Shown piece after piece: positions 43,707 through 54,800 of a DNA stretch of 64,000 nt (position 1 is its first letter; each line of letters starts with the position of its first letter). The stretch comes from Winogradskyella sp. (GTDB taxonomy: Bacteria > Bacteroidota > Bacteroidia > Flavobacteriales > Flavobacteriaceae). A program made the translations under genes and the position numbers. The stretch is from contig PBLD01000006.1 in NCBI GenBank assembly GCA_002722255.1, positions 1-64,000 on the forward strand, written 5' to 3'. The notes beneath the pieces are model-generated. The model ran no database searches. It worked only from the letters and a program-made list of their open reading frames with translations, and was not told the DNA's origin.

Positions 43707-43857
43707 ACTATTATAGGCTTTAGAGCTTGACAAAAGTTTAAAAATACCGACTAAGTACATTTAATTTTTCGACAAGATACATTATATCAACGACAATAAA
43801 ATAATGTACCTCTGTAACTTTACATTGATAATTAATTCACCCTAATTCCCTATATAG

Positions 43858-44259
43858 ATGATTAATCGTGCTGAAAAATTGAGTTTGCTTTCTGAGATGA
43901 TTGCCTTTGCTCAGACAGATGAAAATATGAAGACTATTGAGTATAATTTCTTATTTAGTATCGCCAAGCAATTGGATATTTCTAAAGAAGATTTTGAATA
44001 TCTTTTTAGACATCCTGTTACTTATGTGCATTTAAAAACACATAGCGAGCGTATTGTTCAGTTTCATCGATTAGTACTTTTAATGAACTTAGATCACAAA
44101 GTATCACCTAAGCAATTAGTGAAAATTCATAATTTTGGTTTACGTATGGGATTAAGCCATGAGTCTATTAACAGAGTTTTAGATTTAATGGATAGTTTTC
44201 CTAACAAAATTGTGCCACCAGACTTCTTAATCGACATTTTTAAGGTTCAGTATAATTAG
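43858..44259 (+). CDS. TerB-like helical protein
   Basis: 133 residues, all helical, opening AEKLSLLSEMIAFAQTDENMKTIEYNFLFSIAKQLDISKEDFEYLF, the layout of the TerB/DjlA-like domain (acidic metal-binding turn followed by helices). Despite lying next to uvrB, with which it is convergent, it has no UvrB sequence features. Role unknown. Confidence 0.7.
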   Translation: MINRAEKLSLLSEMIAFAQTDENMKTIEYNFLFSIAKQLDISKEDFEYLFRHPVTYVHLKTHSERIVQFHRLVLLMNLDHKVSPKQLVKIHNFGLRMGLSHESINRVLDLMDSFPNKIVPPDFLIDIFKVQYN

Positions 44260-44343
44260 ATACTTAAAGTTTATTGGTTAAAGTGTATATTGGTTGAATT
44301 TTAAGAAGTGTGTTGTTTAAGTTGATTTTAAACTCATTAGTTT

Positions 44344-44383
44344 CACTAATCACTAATCACTAATCACTAATCACTAATCACTA
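44344..44383. repeat. Heptanucleotide tandem repeat (CACTAAT x5.7)
   Basis: Five full copies of CACTAAT (44344-44378) plus CACTA. The last base pairs of the array reach the uvrB stop codon (44381-44383), so the repeat forms the very end of uvrB. Same unit length as the 1-63 array but a different sequence. Confidence 0.92.
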
Positions 44384-46387
44384 TTTCACTTTTAGCTTTT
44401 CTAACTTTTCTTGATAAGCTGTAATTTCATCTCTAAATTTAGCCGCTTCCATGAAGTCTAAAGCTTTTGCGGCTTGTTCCATTTGCTTACGCTTTTCTCT
44501 AATTTTCTTTTCGAGTTGCGATTTTGTCAGATATTCGCTTTCTGGTTCTGCAGCAAGCTTAGCATCGAGTTCTGTTTTGTACGTACTCACAGAATTTTTT
44601 GCCAAAGCACTATCTAAACTCTTATTAAGAGCCTTTGGAGTGATATTGTTTGCGGTGTTATAAGCAATCTGCTTTTCACGTCTATAGTTCGTTTCGTCTA
44701 TGGTTTGCTGCATACTTTTGGTAATAGTATCTGCGTACATAATCGCTTTACCATTTAAGTTTCTCGCCGCTCTACCAACAGTTTGAGTAAGCGAACGGTT
44801 AGAACGTAAAAAACCTTCTTTATCAGCATCTAAAATAGCCACCAACGATACTTCTGGCAAGTCTAAACCTTCACGTAGTAAGTTTACACCAACTAACACG
44901 TCAAACAAACCTTTGCGTAAATCTTGCATGATTTCTACACGCTCTAGCGTATCTACATCACTGTGAATGTAGCGACAGCGAATAGCAATGCGTGTTAAGT
45001 ATTTTACCAATTCTTCTGCCATACGCTTGGTTAATGTGGTAACCAATGTACGTTCGTCTTTCTCTACACGATCCTGTATTTCTTCTATTAAATCATCAAT
45101 TTGATTTAAACTCGGACGCACCTCAATAATAGGATCTAATAGGCCAGTTGGTCTAATAACTTGCTCAACGTAAACTCCATCTGTTTTTTGCATTTCGTAA
45201 TCTGCTGGAGTTGCAGAAACGTAAATCACCTGGTTTTGCAACGCTTCAAACTCTTCAAATTTTAAAGGTCTGTTATCCATGGCTGCAGGCAATCTAAAAC
45301 CATATTCTACTAAATTTTCTTTACGACTTCTGTCTCCACCATACATGGCATGTACTTGCGAAATAGTAACATGACTTTCATCAACAACCATTAAATAATC
45401 ATCTGGAAAATAGTCGAGTAAACAGAACGGTCTTGTGCCAGGAGCTCTGCCATCTAAGTATCTTGAATAGTTCTCGATACCAGAGCAGTAGCCTAACTCA
45501 CGGATCATTTCTAGGTCAAATTCGGTACGTTCTTTAAGACGTTTGGCTTCCAGATGTTTGCCTATATCTTTAAAATAATCGTGTTGCTTTACCAAATCGT
45601 CTTGTATGTCTCTAATCGCATTTTGAAGTACGTCCGGCGATGTTACAAACATGTTTGCAGGATAGATGTTGAGTCTGTCATAGCGCTCAATCACTTCATT
45701 AGAATACGGATCAAAAGCTTCAATTTCTTCAATTTCATCACCAAAAAAATGAATTCTAAACGCATTGTCTGAATAGCCAGGAAACACATCTACAGTATCT
45801 CCTTTTATCCTAAAGTTCCCATTTTTAAAGTCAGCTTCAGTACGCGAGTATAAACTTTGTACTAATTTGTGTAGAAGTTTAGTTCTTGAAATGACCTGAT
45901 CGCGTTCTAGTGTGATTACATTTTTCTGAAATTCAACTGGATTACCAATACCATACAAACAAGATACTGATGCAACTACGAGAACATCGCGACGTCCAGA
46001 GAGTAGAGAAGAGGTTGTGCTCAATCGCATCTTCTCAATTTCCTCGTTTATAGATAAATCTTTTTCAATATAAACACCAGAAACAGGAATGTAAGCCTCT
46101 GGTTGGTAATAATCGTAATACGATACAAAGTATTCAACAGCATTATTAGGGAAAAACTGTTTGAACTCAGAGTACAATTGCGCAGCTAAGGTTTTGTTAT
46201 GTGCCAATACCAAGGTTGGTCGTTGTACTTCTTCAATAACATTAGCAACGGTAAATGTTTTACCAGATCCCGTTACACCAAGTAAAGTTTGGTAGCGTTC
46301 ACCTTGTGTGATGCCACCAGCTAATTGTTTTATAGCTTCGGGTTGGTCTCCTGTAGGTTTAAATTCTGATTCTATCTTAAAGCGCAT
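44381..46387 (-). CDS. uvrB: Excinuclease ABC subunit UvrB
   Basis: 668 residues, normal length. Walker A LLGVTGSGKTFT (about 36-47), beta-hairpin region YDYYQPEAYIP that clamps damaged DNA, Walker B VVDESHVT, helicase motifs VSATPADYE and VNLLREGLDLPEV, QTVGRAARN, and C-terminal UVR domain (about 628-662, KKIREKRKQMEQAAKALDF) that contacts UvrC. Nucleotide excision repair. The promoter places the transcription start close to the ATG. Confidence 0.97.
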   Translation of the reverse strand: MRFKIESEFKPTGDQPEAIKQLAGGITQGERYQTLLGVTGSGKTFTVANVIEEVQRPTLVLAHNKTLAAQLYSEFKQFFPNNAVEYFVSYYDYYQPEAYIPVSGVYIEKDLSINEEIEKMRLSTTSSLLSGRRDVLVVASVSCLYGIGNPVEFQKNVITLERDQVISRTKLLHKLVQSLYSRTEADFKNGNFRIKGDTVDVFPGYSDNAFRIHFFGDEIEEIEAFDPYSNEVIERYDRLNIYPANMFVTSPDVLQNAIRDIQDDLVKQHDYFKDIGKHLEAKRLKERTEFDLEMIRELGYCSGIENYSRYLDGRAPGTRPFCLLDYFPDDYLMVVDESHVTISQVHAMYGGDRSRKENLVEYGFRLPAAMDNRPLKFEEFEALQNQVIYVSATPADYEMQKTDGVYVEQVIRPTGLLDPIIEVRPSLNQIDDLIEEIQDRVEKDERTLVTTLTKRMAEELVKYLTRIAIRCRYIHSDVDTLERVEIMQDLRKGLFDVLVGVNLLREGLDLPEVSLVAILDADKEGFLRSNRSLTQTVGRAARNLNGKAIMYADTITKSMQQTIDETNYRREKQIAYNTANNITPKALNKSLDSALAKNSVSTYKTELDAKLAAEPESEYLTKSQLEKKIREKRKQMEQAAKALDFMEAAKFRDEITAYQEKLEKLKVK

Positions 46388-46391
46388 AGCA

Positions 46392-46422
46392 CAAATTTAC
46401 GATAAAGATTGGCAGTAATCAA
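46392..46422 (-). promoter_or_regulatory. Promoter of uvrB (-33 TTG, -7 TAAATTTG), nearly leaderless
   Basis: Minus strand: TTG at 46422-46420, 20-bp spacer, TAAATTTG at 46399-46392. The box ends 4 nt before the uvrB ATG, so the transcript would have almost no leader. A box TAnnTTTG by chance is possible in AT-rich DNA. Confidence 0.5.
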
Positions 46423-48777
46423 TTAACGCTTTAAAGCAAAGTGACCTTTAATTTCGTAGTCTTTAGCATCTTGCTTAAATTTTACGATATACCAATAATC
46501 GCTTGATGGCATAGGATTGCCTTTATAATTTCCGTCCCAACTAAAACCACCAGAATAGGATTGCAGCATTATTTTTCCGTAGCGATCAAAAATCTCTAAG
46601 CTTTCAATTTGGTTGAGATTTGTATTGGTGCCTACAATTTGCCAAGTATCATTAACATCATCTCCATTTGGTGTAAAGAATTTTGGAATACCAACTATTG
46701 TTATGGTTTCTTCAACGATACCACAACCATTCCTGTCGTTTATATAAATTGTATGCTCACCTTCAGGGACATTAGTAAATACATTGCTTTCTTGATAAAA
46801 GCCATTTATATCGTCTATGGCATAATCGTAAAAGCCTTGTCCAGTAACATTAACCGTAATTGTATTATTTGGCGAAATACCTTCAATGGAAATACTTTCA
46901 ATAATAGCAGTTTCAGATGTATTTACTGTTATTGTTCGGCTTGAAGAACAACCGTTAGGATCGGTAACAATTACGGTGTAGTTTCCTGCTTCATTAATTT
47001 CATTGAATGAGGTGTCAATGTCTGTTAAAGCACCATTAAAGTACCATTCATAGTAGTAATTGTTTGGTAAATCATTTAAAACTCCACCATGAAGTGTAAT
47101 GGTTTCAGGAAACGTATTTGTGCAATAAATTAAAGTTTCGTCTGCTTCTAAAACAGGAGTGTAAAGCACATTAAGATTTGCTGTTGAAATGCTAAAACAC
47201 TGATTGTCGTTTTTAATTTTTACAAAAATGGTTTGTGTATCAGCTGTGATGTTGGTGTAATTATTTGGTAAAGAATTGCTTTCGCTTAAAGCATTTTCGA
47301 GGGTTTCATAGTATGTTACTTGAGATCCTGTTGGAATTTGAGCGATAATGGAAGCTTCAATATTGCTCAACGTGAATGTGGCAAATCCATCCATTTCCAT
47401 GCCATCACAAGCTCCCAAATCTGGAATTGAAATTGTATTGTTTGTAGTTTGCAATTCTAGCGCAACAACATCAAAACAATTTGCAGTATTAACTACACGA
47501 GCAAACACATTTTGAAACGCTTCCGTATTTTGAAAGTTTATTGGGTCAGTAATAGGGTTGCTGTTATTTATGGCGTCATCCTCTGTTAAGAAAAAATTTG
47601 AAACGATTAAATCAGTATTGTTATTGGTTAAATCATTTTCGGCATCAAACAAATTGTAGATTGTTAAACCATCAGTATCTACATCGCATTCCGTTAGAAT
47701 TGAATCTTGACCGAGTGGGACAGGAGCGTATTCAACAATAATTTCTCCATAAGAAATACAATCATCTAAGATAGTAACTTCAACATTATAAGTTCCTGGT
47801 TCTGTAACTGTGTAATACCCACAGTTTAAACAGTTAGGTGTTGTTTCTTGTAAAACACCATCTTTGTACCAACTGTAAGAACTTAAAGCAGGATGGTTGG
47901 CGTTGAGCTCTAATGTTTCTCCTTCACATAATGCATTGCCAGTGGCAAGAAGCCTATTTGGACCTAAATCGGTAGATAGTTGAAAGCTACCAGCCTCAAG
48001 AAACACTGCAGAGTCGTAGCGGTAGTTTTGCTCGTCAGCAATAACCAGTTTTACATGATAAGACTGATTAGGAATAACATTTGCCGTTGCCGTTAAAACA
48101 GCTGTTTGGCCATTAAAGTTTATAGGCGAGTTGACACCATTATAAGACCCGAAGTAAGTTTCGTTTTGTGGAGGGCAAGATCCAGGAACACCAGGAGTTA
48201 CAGTTGTTGCTTTTACTGGAATGGTAGTGTCTGGTACTAATGCTATGTTTTGATAAGGGTTATCACCAGCTGTAGGTTTTATTAAAAACCCAAATAAATC
48301 AGAAAACTCACAACTATTAGGATTGTTTTCTTGGTATTCTTCTGAAGCAAATAAATAACGAAAACTAACCTGTGATGCAACAGCAGTAAAATCGAATTCT
48401 AATATTGTGGCATTATACGTTTGGTTTTCATTTAATGCAATTTCTAAATCGATATCTCCCGCCCAGTTTGCTGCGTCATCATCACTTAAGTTATCATTTG
48501 GTCCTGGAACATTTATAAGTCTGCCAGTGCTTAAAACAATACCGCTTTCAAAAGGAAAGCTTGTTCCTGTGGCATCAAAATAGCCATAACTTTGATCGTT
48601 ACCACCAAAATTGCCACCGACAGCATTAGTGACATTAATATTGGTAATACAATCACTATCAATCAATATGTCTTCTATAAGTTGCTGTGGAGTATAGGTT
48701 TGGCTATCTACAACAATATTCTGGGAGTAGGTAGATAGTGATATAAGAAATACAACAAATTTTAATATTTTCTTCAT
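46423..48777 (-). CDS. Choice-of-anchor L protein with T9SS type B sorting domain (short paralogue)
   Basis: 784 residues from the ATG at 48777, which starts a clean signal peptide (cut after TYSQ). Order: choice-of-anchor L domain (about 20-265; TYTPQQLIEDIL, FPFESGIVLSTG, FRYLFASEEYQE), an Ig/PKD-like domain (about 270-350), two copies of the CDxDxDG ~95-residue repeat (about 355-550), another PKD-like part, and a T9SS type B / gliding-motility C-terminal domain (KFFTPNGDDVNDTW ... IFDRYGKIMLQ ... GHFALKR). Surface protein of the same design as the three giants upstream but with only two repeats. Confidence 0.9.
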   Translation of the reverse strand: MKKILKFVVFLISLSTYSQNIVVDSQTYTPQQLIEDILIDSDCITNINVTNAVGGNFGGNDQSYGYFDATGTSFPFESGIVLSTGRLINVPGPNDNLSDDDAANWAGDIDLEIALNENQTYNATILEFDFTAVASQVSFRYLFASEEYQENNPNSCEFSDLFGFLIKPTAGDNPYQNIALVPDTTIPVKATTVTPGVPGSCPPQNETYFGSYNGVNSPINFNGQTAVLTATANVIPNQSYHVKLVIADEQNYRYDSAVFLEAGSFQLSTDLGPNRLLATGNALCEGETLELNANHPALSSYSWYKDGVLQETTPNCLNCGYYTVTEPGTYNVEVTILDDCISYGEIIVEYAPVPLGQDSILTECDVDTDGLTIYNLFDAENDLTNNNTDLIVSNFFLTEDDAINNSNPITDPINFQNTEAFQNVFARVVNTANCFDVVALELQTTNNTISIPDLGACDGMEMDGFATFTLSNIEASIIAQIPTGSQVTYYETLENALSESNSLPNNYTNITADTQTIFVKIKNDNQCFSISTANLNVLYTPVLEADETLIYCTNTFPETITLHGGVLNDLPNNYYYEWYFNGALTDIDTSFNEINEAGNYTVIVTDPNGCSSSRTITVNTSETAIIESISIEGISPNNTITVNVTGQGFYDYAIDDINGFYQESNVFTNVPEGEHTIYINDRNGCGIVEETITIVGIPKFFTPNGDDVNDTWQIVGTNTNLNQIESLEIFDRYGKIMLQSYSGGFSWDGNYKGNPMPSSDYWYIVKFKQDAKDYEIKGHFALKR

Positions 48778-48795
48778 CTCAATTTTTAGAGAGTG

Positions 48796-48803
48796 CAAAG
48801 ATA
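48796..48803 (-). promoter_or_regulatory. -7 box (TATCTTTG) of the short choice-of-anchor L gene
   Basis: Exact TAnnTTTG on the minus strand, 18 nt before the ATG at 48777, inside the 66-bp gap after the giant adhesin gene. Suggests separate transcription. Confidence 0.45.
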
Positions 48804-48843
48804 CGCATAGAAAATATTAAAAAGTGTTAAGTATAGGTTATAA

Positions 48844-51800
48844 CTAACGTTTTAAGGCAAAGTGACCTCTTACATTAAAAGCTTTATCACCTCCTTTGAT
48901 TTCTGCAAGAAACCAATAATCACTTGCAGGCATATTGTTACCATTATATCTACCGTCCCAACCAGAAGTATTAGCACCTAATTGTTTAATTAGTTTGCCA
49001 TATCTGTCAAAAATATAAACAATACTTCCTGGTAAGGTTTCAATGCCTACTATATGCCAAGTTTCATTGATGGTATCTCCATTTGGTGTGAAGAATTTAG
49101 GAGCATCCACCACTACAACTTCTTTGGTAACTTCTGCACAACCGTTTAAATCTATTATGGTAATGGTGTGATAACCATGAGAAACATTTTCGAAAATGTT
49201 AGATTCCTGAGGATCTCCATCATCTAAAATATAGAGATAATTACCAATACCACTTATGGTTATGGTTATGTTATTTGGGTCTGAAAAATCTAATACTTCA
49301 GTGAGTTCGATAATTGCAGACTCAGATTCTATAACATTAAATGTGCTTGTGGTTTCGCAACCATTTTCAGAGATTACTGTAACCGAATATGTACCTATCT
49401 CAGTTATTTCAATGCTCTCTGAAATTGCATTTGTAGACCATAAGTAACTATCACTATCATAGCCTGTATCTGCCGAAACTATTAATGGTAAATTATCTAT
49501 ACAAATTGTTTGATTAGGAATATTCACTAATGGTTTGCGATACACTATGGTGTTAAATGTCGTTAAACTGTAGCAGCCTGTTGTGTTGTTTTCTACTCTT
49601 GCGATGATAGTTTCACCATCATTTGCATTATATGCTTCACTATTTACCCATCCTTCTCCTTCTTCGGCTAAATTTATATCATTGTAATACGTTACGTTGT
49701 AGTCTGAAGGATTTAATCCGTTTAATATCGATGAGGTTTGAGACTCCAGATCAAATATTAAATAGCTATCAAAATCATCATCGCAATCCATCAAGTCATC
49801 AGGCTGATTGATAACAGGCAATGGATTTACGCGTAATTCAAAAGGATACACATGATAACAATGCGTCGTACTGTATTCTACACGTACATATATTATATCA
49901 TTTGTAGTAGTGTACGTGTAATTGTTTTCTAGCGCATTTTCATTTTGAAGCGCATCAGATTCACTTGTAAAATAGTTGATAAGTATGTTGTAGGTGTTAT
50001 CGACAAGTACTGAATCTATGGTGCTTAAATCAAAACTGTTGGTGTCATTTTCGCAAATTTCGAATACCTCAAAATTGTTAATTGCAGGAGGTAAATTAAC
50101 TTTCAGTTGCAGTGGTACAAACCTGTAACAGTCTGCAACTGTATTGTAAACCTTAATGTAAACAGTTTGTGGATTACTTAAATTAGTGTAATTATCTGGA
50201 TTAGATATTGGATTGATATCAGCATTTAAATCATCAATAGATTCAAAATATGTAATAATATCATCTGGATCTGAAGTGGCAAATAACTCAGCTTCTGCTG
50301 TTGTTAAATCAAAATTGGTAATGCCATCATAATCAATATCGCATTCTGTTATTGGACTTGGTTCATTTGGAAACGGATTGACAAATAAAGCAAATTGAGT
50401 TAGACTAAAACACTGTGTTTCATTATTTTCAATTCTAACAATAATTGTTTGGTTATCGTTGCCGTTGTATAAATCGTCTAACGCATTTTCATCATTAGAG
50501 GCATCAATCGTATTTAAGTGATAGGACACTGTAAATTCTGAAGTACTTTGTGTCCCTAAAACAGTATTGGTTTGGGAAGCTAAGTCGAAAATCTCAAAAC
50601 CATCGTTACTGTCATCATCACAGACTTCCATGTCTTCAGGTTGATTAGCTATTGGTAAAGGGTTAACCTGAAGAGTAAATTCATAAATATAGAAACAACC
50701 TGTAGTTGCGCTGGTGACTTTCACAAATAATATATCGTTGCTGCTTGTGTAAGTATAGTTTACAGAAAGTGGATTAAGGTCTGTATTAGCGTCGTTTAAG
50801 CTTGTGAAATATGAAAACACTAATCCTGTAGTGTCATCAACAATAACAGATTCAATTTCACTTAAATTAAAACTGCTGTCCGAATTATCACAAATCTCAT
50901 AGACCTCAAAGTCATTGGTGGCAGGTGGTAAAACAGCATTTAATTCTAATGGAATTGTGCTATAGCAATTTGCAGCATTATTAAACACTTTAATGTACAC
51001 TGTTTGAGGATTGCTTGTATTGTTATAAGCATCTGGAATTGCAATACTATTTAGATCTGAATCTAAGTCCTCAATACTTTCAAAATAGGAAATAGATACA
51101 TTATCAGGTATTGTAGTATACAACTCTGACTCCGCTTCTGTAAGATTAAAAGTGTTTAAACCATCATAATCTGTATCACATATAACTAATGGACTTACAG
51201 CTGAAGGAGCTGGATACACTATAGTGTTAAATGATGTCGTAGAAAAACAACCTGTAATGCTATTTTCAACTCTGACCACAATGGTTTCGTTATTTTGGGC
51301 ATTGTAATCTGTTGGTAAACTATTCTCTCCCTCTTGAGCATCTGTCATACTGTTATGATAACTCACTAAAAATATATTAGGATCCTGAGATTGCAAGATA
51401 GTTGCGTTTTGGCTGGAGAGATCAAACACTTCAAACCCGTCATTAGATAGATCATCACAGGTTTCTAAATCTTGAGGTTGCTGCGCGATTGGTAAAGGAT
51501 TTATTATAAGCTCAAATGGATATGTAGCAAAACAACCTGTGTCAGTATAGGTTAGTCTTGCGTAAATTGTGTGCGACGAGCCTGTGTAAATGTAATTATT
51601 GTCTATTGGATTAGCATTATTATTAGCATCGGTTTGATTGTTGTGATAGGTAAAGTTGATGCCAGTAGTATCATCTGTAACAATAGAATTAATAGTAGTT
51701 AAATCGAAATTTGACATCGGATTATCACAAATCTCAATATTCATAAAATCATTTACAGGAGGAGGTAAATTAACAATGATATCAATAGGAACAGTTACAA

Positions 51801-54800
51801 AACAATTACTGATTGTGTTGTTAATCTTTACATAAACCGTTTGTGGATTTGTAAGATTAGTATAGTTATCTGGGTTTAAAATAGGGTTAAGATCATCTTC
51901 CAAATCTTCTATACTTTCAAAGTAAGAGACAACAATATCATCTTGCCTTACATCTAATATATCAACTTCTGAAAGTGTTAAATCCCATGTTAGGATTCCA
52001 TCGTAATTATCATCGCAAGCAACTAATGGAGGTGCAGGATTGACAACTGGAGCTGATATAATATTAATTTCAAAAGCTGAAATACCATGACAATAATTGC
52101 CATTGTCTACACGAGCAAATAATTGTTGAGGATTGGTGCTGTTTGTGTAAATTAAATCTACAGGATCTAAGCTGTTATTGGCATTGTACTCTGAAGTATA
52201 AAACGTAATGTCTAAGGTTTCAGGACTTCCATCAGCCATAGCTGTTATCGTTTCATTAAGATTTACTGTAACTAATCCATCATTACTAATATCATCACAT
52301 ATGTATATGCTTTCAGCTGCATTGTAAATTGGTAGTGCACCAACTTCTAGTTCAAAAGAGGAAGTACCAAAACAATTTTCGTCTGTGAAGTTGGCAACTC
52401 TAACATAAATGGTCTGAGGGCTAGAAGTGTTTTGATAAGCAGAGTATTTGTCGATAGGATTTGTGTTGGCAATGGCATCTGCCTCAGTTTCAAAATACGT
52501 TACAAATTTATCTGGTTGTCCATTTAATATTTCAGTGTCTTTAAGATAGAAATAAAAATCGGCCACTCCAGATATATCTGCTTCACAATTTTCAAAGTTT
52601 GAAATCGGAGCAAATTCAGGAAGTGTATTTATATAAACATAAAATTCAGAGATACTATGACAACCTGTGGTTTCATTTTCTACTCTTGCATAAATGTACT
52701 GTGTAGAAGTCGTATAATTATCAGGATTTTCTATTGGGTTTGTTGCGCTGAGCGCATTACTATAGTCTGTGTAAAACGTAATTTCAAACCCATCTGAAGA
52801 CGCTATTATGTCTGGAATTTGGCTTTCTAGGTTTACCGTAGAAATTCCGTCCTGATCATCATCACATACCACTATTGGGTCTGGGTACATAATCTCAGGC
52901 GCATCTACAATTGTTACTTCCAGTGTTGATATACCGTAACATCCTGTTTGTGTGTTTGTAACCCTAATATAAAAAAGCTGAGGATTAGCACTGTTGTAAA
53001 CGTTATCTGCTAAAATATTAACATCATCAATGGCATGTTGTTCTTCTAAATAATACTTTACGTTAGCAGGTGTAATACCTTGGCTGGCTATACTATAAAA
53101 TGTATCCATTTCTATATATGTCAATCCATCGTTAGCACCATCATCACAATATTCAGCTACCTGTGGTGTTAAAATAATAGCAGGTGCAACTTGTAATACA
53201 ATATCTACAAGTTCTGTACAATCATCACTAACTATTTTGGCATATATGGTTGTGCCACCGTTAGATACTGTGTATAGTATGTTTTCATCTAAGGCGTTAA
53301 CATCATTTTCTCTATCTTCTTCAGTTTCGTAAAACGTAGTCTCAAATTCGTCATAACCATCCTCTAAATCAACTTCTATAGCAGCAAGATCAAAGTCTGC
53401 GATACCATCATTACTAGGGTCGTCACATTCTAAAAATGCTTCATTAGAATATACATTTTGAATAATATTAGCATGAAGTTCTATGTTGGTTATGGTGTAG
53501 CAACCAGTAGTTTCATCTTGAATTCTAACATAAATTAGTTGAAAATTTTGAATTATGTTTTGGTAGTTTTCTGGGTTTGCAATAGGATTAATGTTGTTTT
53601 GTGCGTCGTATAAATATTCATGAAAACTAACTTCAACACCAGTTAAACCTTGAAGAATATTATCTACAACACTGGTTAAATCAAATTCTTCAAATCCATC
53701 AAAATCTTGCTCGCAGGCATTTATCCATTGATTTTCGGTATTGACGGCAGGTCCAGATTGAAAAACAATATCTAAGGACGATGTGTTAGAACAACCTGTT
53801 GTAGCATCATATACACGTATGTACAACGTTTCAGAAACATTGTTGTTTGGATATGGAGAATAAATAGGATTAATACCTAAGTCTGCTTCAGGTTGCGAGT
53901 TATGATAGGATACATATAAGTTTGGGTTGCCATCCGTAATTTGGTTGTTAGCTTCCGTTAAGTCTACATAAGTTACACCATCTAGAGTTGGATCTTGACA
54001 AATAGTAATAGGGTCTGGCGCTGTAACTTCTGGTGTGGAGTTAACAACTAGATTAAATGTTGAGAATGCAAGGCATCCATTGTCTACATCTTCTATTCTT
54101 ACAAAAATAGGTTGAGGAGTGCTTGTATTTTGAATTGTTCCTGTAATGGCATTGCTATTATCTTGCGCATCTTGTTGTGAGTAATGGTAACTTATATTAT
54201 AGTTTGATGGCGGAACTGATGCTAAAACTTCATAGTCTTTCAAAGTTAAATCAAAATCCTCTTCACCATCATTTGAGATGTCATCACATAGTAGAAAGTC
54301 TGAAATCGTACCAGAAGATTGCTCAGAATTTAAAGTAATATCAACAGCATCTTCAATAACACAAGAGGTTTGGTTTAGCTGAATGGTTACTTCGACATGG
54401 TATGTACCAGAAGAGGTAACTTCTAAACTTGTTCCATTTTCATTTGCAATTAGGATGTCATCTTGAAACCATTGATAGGATGCTAAGGGATTTTGTATAT
54501 CTGCATTTAAAGTTACAGACTCTCCACACGTTGTAATATCGGGACCAAGATCTACACTGGCATTAAAACTATTACCTTCTATAAAAACTGCAGAATCATA
54601 ATTATCGTCATCCTGGTCTGCTATCACTAACTTTATTTCATATTCTTGATTAGGTTGTATTGCAGCGGTTGCCGTTAGGACTACGGTTCTTCCGTTATAG
54701 TTAGTGTCGCCTACATTATAACCTTCAAAATATTCTTCATTTTCGGCAGGACAAAATTCTATAATTTCATCGTGAATAGTGTTGGTGTTTACAGGTGTCG

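Noticed and set aside
43858..44259. Calling the 133-aa protein an excinuclease subunit because it is beside uvrB
   Set aside because: It has no helicase, Walker or UVR motif; its helical pattern fits a TerB-like domain.
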